Positions 53,749 through 61,282 of a stretch of 64,000 nt of DNA are shown in pieces. Made by a program: the position numbers and the translations under genes. Positions within the stretch are counted from its first letter, which is position 1, and every line of letters begins with the position of its first letter. The DNA is from Paenibacillus pedocola (lineage in GTDB: Bacteria; Bacillota; Bacilli; Paenibacillales; Paenibacillaceae). The DNA is taken from contig NZ_CP134223.1 in NCBI RefSeq assembly GCF_031599675.1, positions 1,860,001 through 1,924,000 of the forward strand, given 5' to 3'. The notes under the pieces were generated by a model that was not told the origin of the DNA, searched no databases, and saw nothing but the letters and a program-made list of their open reading frames with translations.

Positions 53749-55014
53749 ATGTTGAATATTATTGATGAACTGGAATGGCGCGATGCCATTAACCAGCAGA
53801 CGGATGCGGAAGGACTGCGTGAATTAACGAATAGCAAGGCGGTCTCGCTGTATTGCGGTGTTGACCCGACCGGCGACAGCATGCATATCGGGCATCTGAT
53901 TCCGTTCATGGTGCTTAGACGTTTTCAGCTGGCCGGTCATCGTCCGGTGATCCTGATCGGCGGAGCAACCGGAACCATCGGCGATCCGAGCGGGCGCCAG
54001 AGCGAACGCTCCCTGCAGACGCTGGAACAGGTGCAGGAAAATGTGGATGCGCTGACCGCACAGATGAAGAAGCTTTTCATCTCGGATGATAACGCTAACC
54101 AGGTGCGTCTGGTCAACAACTACGACTGGACTAAGGATATTAACGTTATTGAGTTCCTGCGCGACTTCGGCAAAAACTTCAGCATCAATACGATGCTGGC
54201 CAAAGATGTCGTCTCCAGCCGCCTGGACAGCGGAATTTCGTTCACCGAATTCTCGTACCAAATCCTGCAGTCGATCGACTACCTGCACCTGTACAAGCAT
54301 GAGGATGTGCAGCTGCAAATCGGCGGCTCCGACCAGTGGGGCAACATTACAAGCGGTCTGGACCTGATCCGTAAAAAAGAAGGCAACGAAGCTAAAGCCT
54401 TCGGCCTTACCATCCCGCTGATGCTGAAAGCGGACGGCACCAAGTTCGGCAAAACCGCCGGCGGAGCCGTGTGGCTCGATCCGAAGAAAACAACCCCTTA
54501 CGAGTTCTACCAGTTCTGGGCGAACACGGATGACCGGGATGTAGTGAAATACCTCAAGTACTTCACCTTCCTGAGTAAAGAGGAAATCGAAGCTCTCGCG
54601 GCAAAGGTCGAAGCCGAGCCGCATAAACGGGAAGCACAAAAGGCCCTGGCTGAAGAGATGACCCGGTTTGTTCACGGCGAGGAGCTGCTGGAGCAGGCCA
54701 AACGCATTACCGCAGCCCTGTTCAGCGGCGATATCCGCTCGCTGACTGCTGATGAAATTGAGGAAGGCTTCAAGGAAATGCCGACCTACACCGCCTCCAA
54801 GGAAGCGAAGAATATCGTGGACTGGCTGGTAGACCTCGGCATAGAGCCGTCCAAACGCCAGGCGCGTGAAGACATTACCAAGGGTGCAATTTCCATCAAC
54901 GGTGAGCGTGTAAGCGAGCTGGAGGTTGAGATTACCGCTGAACATGCTATCGGCGGGAAATTCATCATTGTCCGCAAAGGTAAGAAAAATTACAGTCTGG
55001 TGAAACTGACATAA
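53749..55014 (+). CDS. tyrS: Tyrosyl-tRNA synthetase
   Basis: The 421-residue class I aminoacyl-tRNA synthetase charges tRNA-Tyr. HIGH is at residues 46-49 (SMHIGHLIPF) and the KMSKS-type loop reads KFGKT at 232-236. The C-terminal S4-like RNA-binding domain (SKRQAREDITKGAISINGER) holds the anticodon arm. The frame extends 50 codons into the T-box terminator, but AAAGGGGCTGTAC precedes ATG 53749, where the conserved N-terminus begins. It is transcribed from the T-box promoter and closed by a terminator at 55039. Confidence 0.97.
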   Translation: MLNIIDELEWRDAINQQTDAEGLRELTNSKAVSLYCGVDPTGDSMHIGHLIPFMVLRRFQLAGHRPVILIGGATGTIGDPSGRQSERSLQTLEQVQENVDALTAQMKKLFISDDNANQVRLVNNYDWTKDINVIEFLRDFGKNFSINTMLAKDVVSSRLDSGISFTEFSYQILQSIDYLHLYKHEDVQLQIGGSDQWGNITSGLDLIRKKEGNEAKAFGLTIPLMLKADGTKFGKTAGGAVWLDPKKTTPYEFYQFWANTDDRDVVKYLKYFTFLSKEEIEALAAKVEAEPHKREAQKALAEEMTRFVHGEELLEQAKRITAALFSGDIRSLTADEIEEGFKEMPTYTASKEAKNIVDWLVDLGIEPSKRQAREDITKGAISINGERVSELEVEITAEHAIGGKFIIVRKGKKNYSLVKLT

Positions 55015-55038
55015 ATTTGTAGTCTGCCATAACTCAGC

Positions 55039-55092
55039 AAGGAGGGTGTTCCGAAGGCCATGAACGGCTGCCGGGACTCCCTCCTTTTCTTT
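55039..55092 (+). terminator. Terminator after tyrS
   Basis: AAGGAGGG (55039-55046) pairs with CCCTCCTT (55079-55086), extended by GTTCC/GGAC-type inner pairing, followed by TTCTTTTG. Confidence 0.8.
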
Positions 55093-55194
55093 TGCGTAAG
55101 ATTAGGGAAAACAATCTAAATAATCATTAATTATATAAATTAAGCTGTTCAAAAGGCTGGGTACGTATAAAATAAAGACTGGGGGGTGAATGAA

Positions 55195-56232
55195 TTGAAT
55201 GCTAAAACTAAATATCATATCCTCATGCAAGGAACCACCAGCAAAAATGTAAGTGAAACCTGCAAGGAGTTCGGCATTTCCCGGACGATCTATTATAAGT
55301 GGCAAAATGCCTACAAGAAGCATGGGATGGATGGGCTTACGGAGAGAGAAAAAAAACCGGTCATGCCAAACAAAGTGGACAAGCGTACGGAAAGGCTGAT
55401 TTTAAAGTATATTGCCAAATTTCCTGAGGATGGTCCGAAGCGGATCTATTATGAATTGCAGGACGAGGGGGAGAAGGTAGGGGAATCCGGGATATACAAT
55501 GTGTTGCGGCGGCACGGACTTAGCAAGAGGGCGCAGCGGGAAGCCTATGCCAAAGAAATCAAGGAGAAGAAATGGCCGGGTGACACAGCTGCTAAAGCTC
55601 CAAGGAGCAAGGTAAGGGAACAACTGCTGGACTATAAGCTGAAGGATCCGGACAATGCCCACCCCGGTTATATCTGCATGCAGAGTATTTATTATATGGG
55701 AGAGTTCCCGCGAATCGGAAAGGTATATCAATATGTGATTTATGATGTTTACTCTACGATAGGACTGGTCAAGCTCTATAACCGGAAAGCTACCATACAC
55801 TTCATCGATTTTATGCATCTCAAGGTCATACCCTTAATGAAGTCACTGCATTTTGAGATCGACAATCTGGTGACGCACAAAAGCCGCGAATTCACCACAA
55901 ACTGGGATAGAGGCAAACATAAATATACCGACTTTTTACATAAGAACAATATTAATCAAGTGGCTGTCACTGCGCAAAATGCAGAGATATTTCAACCTTT
56001 GCAGCAATTTGTTGCAGTGTTGACGCAGGAATTTTACCAGCAGGCCTGGGGAGATCCTACGATCAATTCTTTTGAAATATTAGAAAACCGCTTACAAGCA
56101 TACTTGAATTACTATAACTTCAACAGAAAGATTACAGACGGTCCTAATAAAGGAAAAATACCATCCGATGCAGCACTTGAATGTACGGGACAGCAGGAGA
56201 CCTTGCCACTATGGTTATTTACAAGGAGATAA
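55195..56232 (+). CDS. Domesticated IS3/IS481-type integrase-like protein, DDE residues lost
   Basis: This ~345-residue protein has the layout of an IS3/IS481 transposase. It carries an N-terminal HTH (VSETCKEFGISRTIYYKWQN), a second HTH of the HTH_21/29 type (EDGPKRIYYELQDEGEKVGE then SGIYNVLRRHGL), and a C-terminal RNase-H-like integrase core ending YLNYYNFNRKITDG then IPSDAA, as in YN-x-x-R-P-H...TP. The expected catalytic positions are changed: the first Asp is Gln in YICMQSIYYM, and the T-D-N-G-S-E-F block reads THKSREF, without Asp. The third acid region reads TAQNAEIFQP, where a catalytic Glu is doubtful. No terminal inverted repeats or target duplications were seen. TTG 55195 fits GGGGGGTGA better than GTG 55186. 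It lies 6 bp before an FAD amine-oxidase gene. It is probably a DNA-binding protein of new function. Confidence 0.7.
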   Translation: MNAKTKYHILMQGTTSKNVSETCKEFGISRTIYYKWQNAYKKHGMDGLTEREKKPVMPNKVDKRTERLILKYIAKFPEDGPKRIYYELQDEGEKVGESGIYNVLRRHGLSKRAQREAYAKEIKEKKWPGDTAAKAPRSKVREQLLDYKLKDPDNAHPGYICMQSIYYMGEFPRIGKVYQYVIYDVYSTIGLVKLYNRKATIHFIDFMHLKVIPLMKSLHFEIDNLVTHKSREFTTNWDRGKHKYTDFLHKNNINQVAVTAQNAEIFQPLQQFVAVLTQEFYQQAWGDPTINSFEILENRLQAYLNYYNFNRKITDGPNKGKIPSDAALECTGQQETLPLWLFTRR

Positions 56233-56238
56233 CGGAAG

Positions 56239-57498
56239 ATGGACAACATGAAGCGCGAAGACAAAATAGGCATCATTGGAGCAGGGATTTCCGGGGTATC
56301 TGCTGCTTATCATTTGGCTAAAAAGGGCTATACCCATATCACCATCCTTGAGAAATCAGACCGTGTGGGAGGAAAGTGCTTTTCCATTGAGTACAAAGGG
56401 AAAACATATGAAATGGGGGCGCTGTTCGGACTTCCCTCCTATGCCCATACGAAGAACCTGATGATGGAATATGACCTCATGGACAAGGGGCCTTTACTGG
56501 AGCGGGGATTTTTCAATACGAACGGAAGGCAGACCTCGCAGATTCCTCTGGATCAGGTACAGGCTTTTGCGCAGGAATTCAAGCGGTTGCCGGAGATTTC
56601 CAAACGCTACGAGCGGTTAAATGAACCGGGCCTTCTCCATTTGCCGGAGGACCTGTGCCAGCCCTTTTCCTTATGGTGTGATGAGAACGAATTATTTGTC
56701 ATTAAGCAGGTCTATATGCATTACTTCAGTACCTTTGGGTTTGGCAGTATCTATGATGTGCCTGCGGCCTATGTTCTGAAATTTTTAAGCTTTGATAATC
56801 TGCTCTCCTTTATTGAAGTTACGCATATGATCACCTGGCCTAAAGGGGTTACTGAACTCATAAGACGTATGGCAGACCAGGTAGAGGACCTGCGTCTGAC
56901 CTGCGAAGTGCTCCATATGGACTGTGAACCAAACGGCAAGGTGCGGGTGGAAACCAGTCAGTCTGCGCTCTATTTTGACAAAGTGATTTATACGGCTTCC
57001 TTGCAGCATATTAGTGAAATCGTTGATTTACCTGCGGCAGATAAAAGGATGTTGGAGCATATTACCTATGAGCGGTTTCGTGTATACGCTTATAGGGTTG
57101 AAGGAATCCCTGAGCTTTCAGGTTATATTCCCGGCAATATGCGCCCTGAGTCTAAGGGACAGATGATGGCCTGGTATTACCGGTGGGCAGATATGGGGAC
57201 TACGGATTTGATCACTATTTATGTAGTTGAGAATGAAGAGATGACCGATCAGGAGATGCGCGAGGCTGTGGAAATGAAGCTTAGGGATCTCGGCGGAACC
57301 AACATTCGTTTCTATATGATGAAAAGATGGGAGCATTTTCCCCATGTGGAATCTGCTGCGCTCCGTGCAGGCTTTTATGAGCAGCTTGACCTGATGCAGG
57401 GGAGAGACCAGATATATTACGCCGGAGAAATCATGAACTTCCCCACACTTGAGAACTGTATCGTATATACGAAATACCTGGTCGACCGATTTTTTTGA
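56239..57498 (+). CDS. FAD-dependent amine-oxidase-like protein
   Basis: The 419-residue flavoprotein has N-terminal FAD-binding Rossmann motif IGIIGAGISGVSAAYHLAKK then EKSDRVGGKC (residues ~6-50). The C-terminal second FAD block is YYAGEIMNFPTLENCIVYTK, as in protoporphyrinogen oxidase/monoamine oxidase relatives. ATG 56239 follows AAGGAG at 56222-56227 in the end of the preceding gene, so the pair is translated together. No signal peptide is present, so it is cytosolic or membrane-associated. It would oxidise an amine or desaturate a lipid- or porphyrin-like substrate; the partner gene (an inactive integrase) gives no clue. A strong terminator with 16 T follows. Confidence 0.88.
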   Translation: MDNMKREDKIGIIGAGISGVSAAYHLAKKGYTHITILEKSDRVGGKCFSIEYKGKTYEMGALFGLPSYAHTKNLMMEYDLMDKGPLLERGFFNTNGRQTSQIPLDQVQAFAQEFKRLPEISKRYERLNEPGLLHLPEDLCQPFSLWCDENELFVIKQVYMHYFSTFGFGSIYDVPAAYVLKFLSFDNLLSFIEVTHMITWPKGVTELIRRMADQVEDLRLTCEVLHMDCEPNGKVRVETSQSALYFDKVIYTASLQHISEIVDLPAADKRMLEHITYERFRVYAYRVEGIPELSGYIPGNMRPESKGQMMAWYYRWADMGTTDLITIYVVENEEMTDQEMREAVEMKLRDLGGTNIRFYMMKRWEHFPHVESAALRAGFYEQLDLMQGRDQIYYAGEIMNFPTLENCIVYTKYLVDRFF

Positions 57499-57519
57499 AC
57501 CATACGGCTAAACACTGGC

Positions 57520-57563
57520 CTTGCTCACAAAGCACTTTGTGGGCAAGTTTTTTTTTTTTTTTT
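57520..57563 (+). terminator. Strong terminator with 16-T tract
   Basis: A 13-bp stem CTTGCTCACAAAG/CTTTGTGGGCAAG (57520-57532 with 57535-57547, one G-U) is followed by sixteen consecutive T. It ends the integrase/oxidase operon. Confidence 0.95.
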
Positions 57564-57574
57564 ACTTTCGGGAT

Positions 57575-57673
57575 AGGTTTACAGCATGTAGTGCTAAAGA
57601 TATAGAATCTATTAAAATCGCCTGCCGGCGTTGATGTCTTAGGGAATCCCGGGCAAAACCGTTGTGTAAACCT
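57575..57673 (+). other. Putative structured RNA element, branched fold
   Basis: This 99-nt segment can fold with a closing stem AGGTTTACA/TGTAAACCT (57575-57583 with 57665-57673). Inside are a small GCA/TGC hairpin (57584-57586 with 57592-57594), a 7-bp stem AAGATAT/ATGTCTT (57597-57603 with 57634-57640, one G-U) enclosing a hairpin CGCC/GGCG (57619-57622 with 57627-57630), and a GGG/CCC hairpin (57642-57650). It lies between a terminator and a membrane-protein gene and matches no riboswitch I recognise. A candidate promoter for that gene lies downstream of it, so it may be a separate RNA or a DNA element. Confidence 0.5.
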
Positions 57674-57692
57674 AACATGAAAGGAGACTTGT

Positions 57693-57716
57693 AAAACGTT
57701 GATTTATCAATGTTTT
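57693..57716 (+). other. Hairpin upstream of the membrane-protein gene
   Basis: AAAACGTTGA/TCAATGTTTT (57693-57702 with 57707-57716, one G-U, TTTA loop) directly follows an AAAGGAGA ribosome-site-like sequence (57680-57687). Outside pairs extend it to about 57689-57720. It could regulate translation of a short unannotated reading frame, or stop transcription from upstream. Confidence 0.4.
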
Positions 57717-57723
57717 GTAAAGT

Positions 57724-57752
57724 TTGATGGAACCTGACACTTTGATTATTCT
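57724..57752 (+). promoter_or_regulatory. Candidate promoter of the DUF5692-like gene
   Basis: TTGATG (57724-57729), 17-bp spacer, TATTCT (57747-57752). It would start a transcript near 57759 with a ~40-nt leader. The match to consensus is moderate. Confidence 0.45.
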
Positions 57753-57798
57753 TGAGCTAAGTCACACATTGAATACATAATATAAGGAGGAGTAAGTC

Positions 57799-58713
57799 AT
57801 GTTTTTATTCGAATCTATCCCCTGGTACTCTGCACTGATGTGGTTCGGGGTACTTGGAGGATTAATGCTCGTCAATGAAATTGCCCGCAAGAGCAAATGG
57901 GTTTCACTATTTTTGTTTTTAGCTGTACCTATTGTTCTGACCCTTGCAGTATGGCCGAACACGGCAGGCAAAGATTCCAGTGTGGGCACTTGGTTTCATT
58001 GGGTAAAAGTATACTCTGCGCTGGCAGGCTGTTTGGGCTTCATGGCGATCCGGTTTGTTAAGGGCTGGAGCAGTAATAAATACATATTGATGTTTCCAGC
58101 CATTATTTTGGCCGTTAACATTCTGGAAGCGGTTATCCGCGATTTCCAGGTATATAGCCTGGATGGCATGGTTGACGGAGTGATGATGGTGGGTGGTCCC
58201 TGGAACATTATGAACGGGATTGCAGGTATTTTGAACATTATTACGATTTCCGGCTGGATGGGCATTGTGATTAGTAAAGACAAGAGTAAGGATATGCTGT
58301 GGCCGGATCAGCTCTGGTTCTGGATTATCGCGTATGACCTCTGGAATTTTGCTTATGTATATAATGCTGTCTCTGACCATTCCTTCTATGCAGGCGCTGC
58401 ACTGCTGATCTCATGCACAATCCCGGCGTTCTTCTTCAAAAAAGGTGCCTGGTTACAGCATCGTGCTCAGACCTTGGCGATTTGGATGATGTTTACAATG
58501 TCGTTCCCGACCTTTGTCGGAGAGTCAAAGTTCTCCGTACAATCTTCCCACAGTGAAACGGCGTTATGGGTTATGAGTGCATTGTCGTTGGCTGCTAACA
58601 TAGCCGTGATTATTTATCACTGCTATAAAATCTTCAAACATAAACGTAATCCGCTTAAAGAAGAGGTATATACAGATCTGGCGGCTTACAAAGCTATCGC
58701 AGACATGAACTAA
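57799..58713 (+). CDS. Multi-pass membrane protein (DUF5692-like)
   Basis: The 304-residue protein has about eight hydrophobic segments (for example SALMWFGVLGGLMLVNEIAR, WVSLFLFLAVPIVLTLAVWP, ALLISCTIPAFFFKKG) and a short charged cytoplasmic tail ending YKAIADMN. I associate it with DUF5692, a family without a known role. Conserved-looking loop motifs are WNIMNGIAGIL and WFWIIAYDLWNFAYVYNAVS. ATG 57799 follows AAGGAGGAGTAAGTC. It follows a structured intergenic region and closes with a strong terminator. The aromatic helix motifs could suit a lipid or quinone site, but that is speculation. Confidence 0.8.
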   Translation: MFLFESIPWYSALMWFGVLGGLMLVNEIARKSKWVSLFLFLAVPIVLTLAVWPNTAGKDSSVGTWFHWVKVYSALAGCLGFMAIRFVKGWSSNKYILMFPAIILAVNILEAVIRDFQVYSLDGMVDGVMMVGGPWNIMNGIAGILNIITISGWMGIVISKDKSKDMLWPDQLWFWIIAYDLWNFAYVYNAVSDHSFYAGAALLISCTIPAFFFKKGAWLQHRAQTLAIWMMFTMSFPTFVGESKFSVQSSHSETALWVMSALSLAANIAVIIYHCYKIFKHKRNPLKEEVYTDLAAYKAIADMN

Positions 58714-58733
58714 GGGAAGTATATTCCCGCATA

Positions 58734-58774
58734 AAAAAGATGTTCCGGGCCACCTTTGGCCGGAACATCTTTTT
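58734..58774 (+). terminator. Terminator after the DUF5692-like gene
   Basis: A 15-bp perfect stem (58734-58748 with 58760-58774) begins with A5 and ends with T5, so it may act on both strands, also for the convergent small gene at 58800. Confidence 0.93.
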
Positions 58775-58799
58775 GGTTATCTGGAGATCGAAGCTCAGC

Positions 58800-59087
58800 T
58801 TAATCTTCCAGCTTCGCGAGTTCGTCCTCGAGTCCGGCTAAAGTGGCCTGGATGCCTTCAATCAAAGCTTGCTGCTTCGCTGATTGTTCCCTGAGCAGCA
58901 GCTCTTCCGGGGTAACGGAACCCGGGTCATACCCCGGAGAAGCTGTCAGCCTGCTTAAATCCGCTTCATGAACCTTCATAAGCCCTTGTGCTTCCTTCAA
59001 TTCCTCTGCGGCAAGGCCAATCTGGTATTCCAGATACGTGAAATCAGATGCAGCCGCTGCATGGGTTGAACGCTGTGAATAGGTCAT
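58800..59087 (-). CDS. Small coiled-coil protein of unknown function
   Basis: This 95-residue protein (from ATG 59087, preceded by ACGGAGGTGCAGG) is rich in Glu, Ala, Leu and Gln, with heptad-like spacing. The first half reads FTYLEYQIGLAAEELKEAQG and the second EQSAKQQALIEGIQATLAGL. It is predicted to be two helices joined by a Pro/Gly turn near TASPGYDPG. I do not recognise a family. It lies 68 bp ahead of the CPBP protease gene on the same strand. The frame extends 20 codons upstream, but the ribosome site favours 59087. Confidence 0.65.
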   Translation of the reverse strand: MTYSQRSTHAAAASDFTYLEYQIGLAAEELKEAQGLMKVHEADLSRLTASPGYDPGSVTPEELLLREQSAKQQALIEGIQATLAGLEDELAKLED

Positions 59088-59155
59088 CCTGCACCTCCGT
59101 TCCTGTCTTGGTATGTTTATGATACAAGCTTTCCGGGACAGGCTCAAGCTTGGAG

Positions 59156-60013
59156 CTATATATCAATCGCCGCCCGGTGTGAACGCCGCTGTTTTATTTT
59201 TAACAGGAGCATTAGACAAACCATGGTTATAATACTGCTTAAAATAATGGCATTCGAATAATCGTTGTACCATAACATAAGCTGCTCATTCATTAGGGAG
59301 TGGATACCAACAACAAAAAACAAATTTTTGGTTAGCAGATAGAGCAGACAGAATATGATTCCGAAAATGACAAGCTGGATAAAGTCGTACACAAACTCCA
59401 TCCCGGCATAGCCGGAATAGATCCGGTTAGGAATATGCATGAGTGCAAAGATGGCCTGTGAAATGAACATGGCCGCAGCTACGCGGGACGAATGACGCTT
59501 TATTTTGCTGCATAAAAGGAATACCTGAACAAATAAAAAGCCCCGGAATATGATTTCCTCCAGCAGTGCATTGCCAAAAAGCTGTCCCAATAACCCGCCT
59601 AGCACTACACTCGGAAACTCCGTTATCTGATCATTGAAGGTTATGCTGGAGCCTGTTGAGAGGTTGACGCCCAAATTGACAAGCTGAATCGCGATCCAAA
59701 ACAGCAGAAATCCTGTTAACCCAGGCAGCAGTTTCTCCTTCCTGAGACCCAATTCCCTTGGCGTAACTTTGGCGATGGCAACCAGGAAGATAATCACCTC
59801 CACGAAAAGACCGATAAGATTAGCGCTTAACGTTCCGCCGATCCAGCCGTTTGTAAGATTGGAAAGCGGACGGTAGTAGCCGTGTTCAAAGTAAATAAGG
59901 TTAACGGATAGTGAATAGATAATTTCAATAATAATCATCCCGGCGATAAAAGGGACAGGTACGGGCCTTGCTTCAAAAATGGATGTAGAAGTCCTTAGTT
60001 TATGTTGCATCAT
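59156..60013 (-). CDS. CPBP-family intramembrane metalloprotease
   Basis: The 285-residue membrane protein has about eight helices. The CPBP (CAAX/bacteriocin-processing, Abi) motifs are EEIIFRGFL with E152, E153 and R157, and FALMHIPN with H193, which form the metal or catalytic site. Such proteases process lipidated peptides or cleave membrane proteins, and some protect against bacteriocins. The frame extends to 60073, but AAGGAGGATTACGGCC serves ATG 60013. It is divergent from the GntR gene at 60271 across 257 bp. Confidence 0.9.
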   Translation of the reverse strand: MMQHKLRTSTSIFEARPVPVPFIAGMIIIEIIYSLSVNLIYFEHGYYRPLSNLTNGWIGGTLSANLIGLFVEVIIFLVAIAKVTPRELGLRKEKLLPGLTGFLLFWIAIQLVNLGVNLSTGSSITFNDQITEFPSVVLGGLLGQLFGNALLEEIIFRGFLFVQVFLLCSKIKRHSSRVAAAMFISQAIFALMHIPNRIYSGYAGMEFVYDFIQLVIFGIIFCLLYLLTKNLFFVVGIHSLMNEQLMLWYNDYSNAIILSSIITMVCLMLLLKIKQRRSHRAAIDI

Positions 60014-60270
60014 TGGCCGTAATCCTCCTTGATTAGGTACTGGGCCAATACTCTTTATTCTTGCATAATACATTTATTACCAATAGGGGCCCGGAACCAC
60101 TATATCCCTAGGCAGGAGAAATCTCCATTACAAAGATCATAGACCTGAGCGATTATAAAATCAGGTATGCCTGCGAAACGTAAGGCCAATCTGTATAATC
60201 TAGGCGATGATTATGATATAGTTAACATTAGGCTTTATGAAGTGATAGAAGACCTGAAAGGGAGTACTTC

Positions 60271-60993
60271 ATGACACAATTTGTCTACAAACAGATTATT
60301 GATGATCTAAAAATGAAAATATTCGCGGGAGAATTCGCCGATATGAGATTGCCGGATGAACGCAGCCTCAGCGAGACCTATCAGGTAAGCCGCAGCTCCA
60401 TCAAGCGTGCGCTGACCAAAATGGAGAGCGTCGGCATTATTTTCAAAAAACGCGGTTCAGGTACGTTCATCAATCCCCTGTACATAAAAAACGAATCGAT
60501 CTTTAATTACGAAGGCTCGAATTTGGGTGTTACCGACAATTTTCAGATGCACGGCAAGAAGCCGAAAGTCAAAGTGCTGAATTTCGAGGTGATTCCACCC
60601 ACCAAGGAGCTGCAGCGTGATTTGTTCCTCGGGCCCCATGATTTTGTCTACAAAATCGTCCGTCTGCGCCTGTTTGACGACGAGCCCTTTATGATTGAGA
60701 CGGGTTATATTCCGATCAAAATCGTCCAGGATCTCAATCAGACGATTATTGAAGGATCAATCTTCAATTATCTGGAGGATTCGCGCAATCTTGCCGTGAC
60801 CAAGTCGTTTTTATCCATCTTTGCCGAGCCCTCCGAGCCGGAGGACCAGGAGCTGCTGCATTTAAGCGTAAATGAACCCGTGGGGATCATGGAAGGGATA
60901 TTCTTTTTGGACAACGGCACCCCCTTTGAATTCTCACACATGCGGTTCCATTACAAATATCTCAAGTTCAATACTTTTGTATCTGTGCATTAA
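60271..60993 (+). CDS. GntR/UTRA-family transcriptional regulator
   Basis: This 240-residue regulator has N-terminal winged helix LPDERSLSETYQVSRSSIKR, then TKMESVGIIFKKRGSGTFIN (residues ~28-70). A C-terminal UTRA ligand domain contains FVYKIVRLRLFDDEPFMIET followed by GYIP and ends HMRFHYKYLKFNTFVSVH. HutC-like UTRA regulators respond to sugar phosphates, amino sugars or histidine derivatives. It precedes the phosphoketolase gene in the same direction, with a terminator between, so control of that gene would act in trans on the 289-bp region. ATG 60271 follows AAAGGGAGTACTTC. Confidence 0.93.
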   Translation: MTQFVYKQIIDDLKMKIFAGEFADMRLPDERSLSETYQVSRSSIKRALTKMESVGIIFKKRGSGTFINPLYIKNESIFNYEGSNLGVTDNFQMHGKKPKVKVLNFEVIPPTKELQRDLFLGPHDFVYKIVRLRLFDDEPFMIETGYIPIKIVQDLNQTIIEGSIFNYLEDSRNLAVTKSFLSIFAEPSEPEDQELLHLSVNEPVGIMEGIFFLDNGTPFEFSHMRFHYKYLKFNTFVSVH

Positions 60994-60994
60994 G

Positions 60995-61031
60995 AATAAG
61001 ACCGGGAAATTTCCCGGTCTTATTTTTTTTG
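60995..61031 (+). terminator. Terminator after GntR gene
   Basis: A 30-bp perfect palindrome centred at 61009/61010 (60995-61009 with 61010-61024) starts with AATAAG and is followed by seven further T. The centre must open a few bases to form the loop. Confidence 0.92.
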
Positions 61032-61196
61032 TTTTGAGGAGGCAATGAATACAGTGTTTAAAAGTTTATCTAAATAATTTTGTGTAATATATTGGAAAAA
61101 TTTATAGAAATAAAGCTGTTTTCCTGTGTTATGGGCCCGATTTTCATACTATGTTCAAAATTTCACAAAATTGGACCGTATCACTTGTCAAAAAGG

Positions 61197-61224
61197 TTGT
61201 ATTTATTTTTTGCAGAGGTATGAT
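61197..61224 (+). promoter_or_regulatory. Candidate promoter of the phosphoketolase gene
   Basis: TTGTAT (61197-61202), 16-bp spacer, TATGAT (61219-61224), giving a ~55-nt leader. The preceding 170 bp are AT-rich, with no convincing regulator site readable by eye. Confidence 0.5.
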
Positions 61225-61282
61225 GTACGTGTAGAGAAAAGAGATTGGTATTGTATTCATAATTAAACAGGGAGTGGATAAA

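Noticed and set aside
53824..54945. 373-codon reading frame antisense to tyrS
   Set aside because: It is a shadow of a highly conserved gene; no ribosome site or recognisable protein sequence.
55195..56232. Active insertion sequence
   Set aside because: Catalytic Asp positions are replaced, no terminal inverted repeats were seen, and the gene is part of an operon with an oxidase.
57575..57673. Known riboswitch or tRNA-like structure
   Set aside because: Conserved cores of the common riboswitch classes and a CCA-ended cloverleaf are not present, so it is reported only as an unassigned candidate.
57677..57694. Five-residue open frame (ATG AAA GGA GAC TTG, stop) as a leader peptide
   Set aside because: Too short and without a proper ribosome site before it; the AAGGAGA lies inside the frame.
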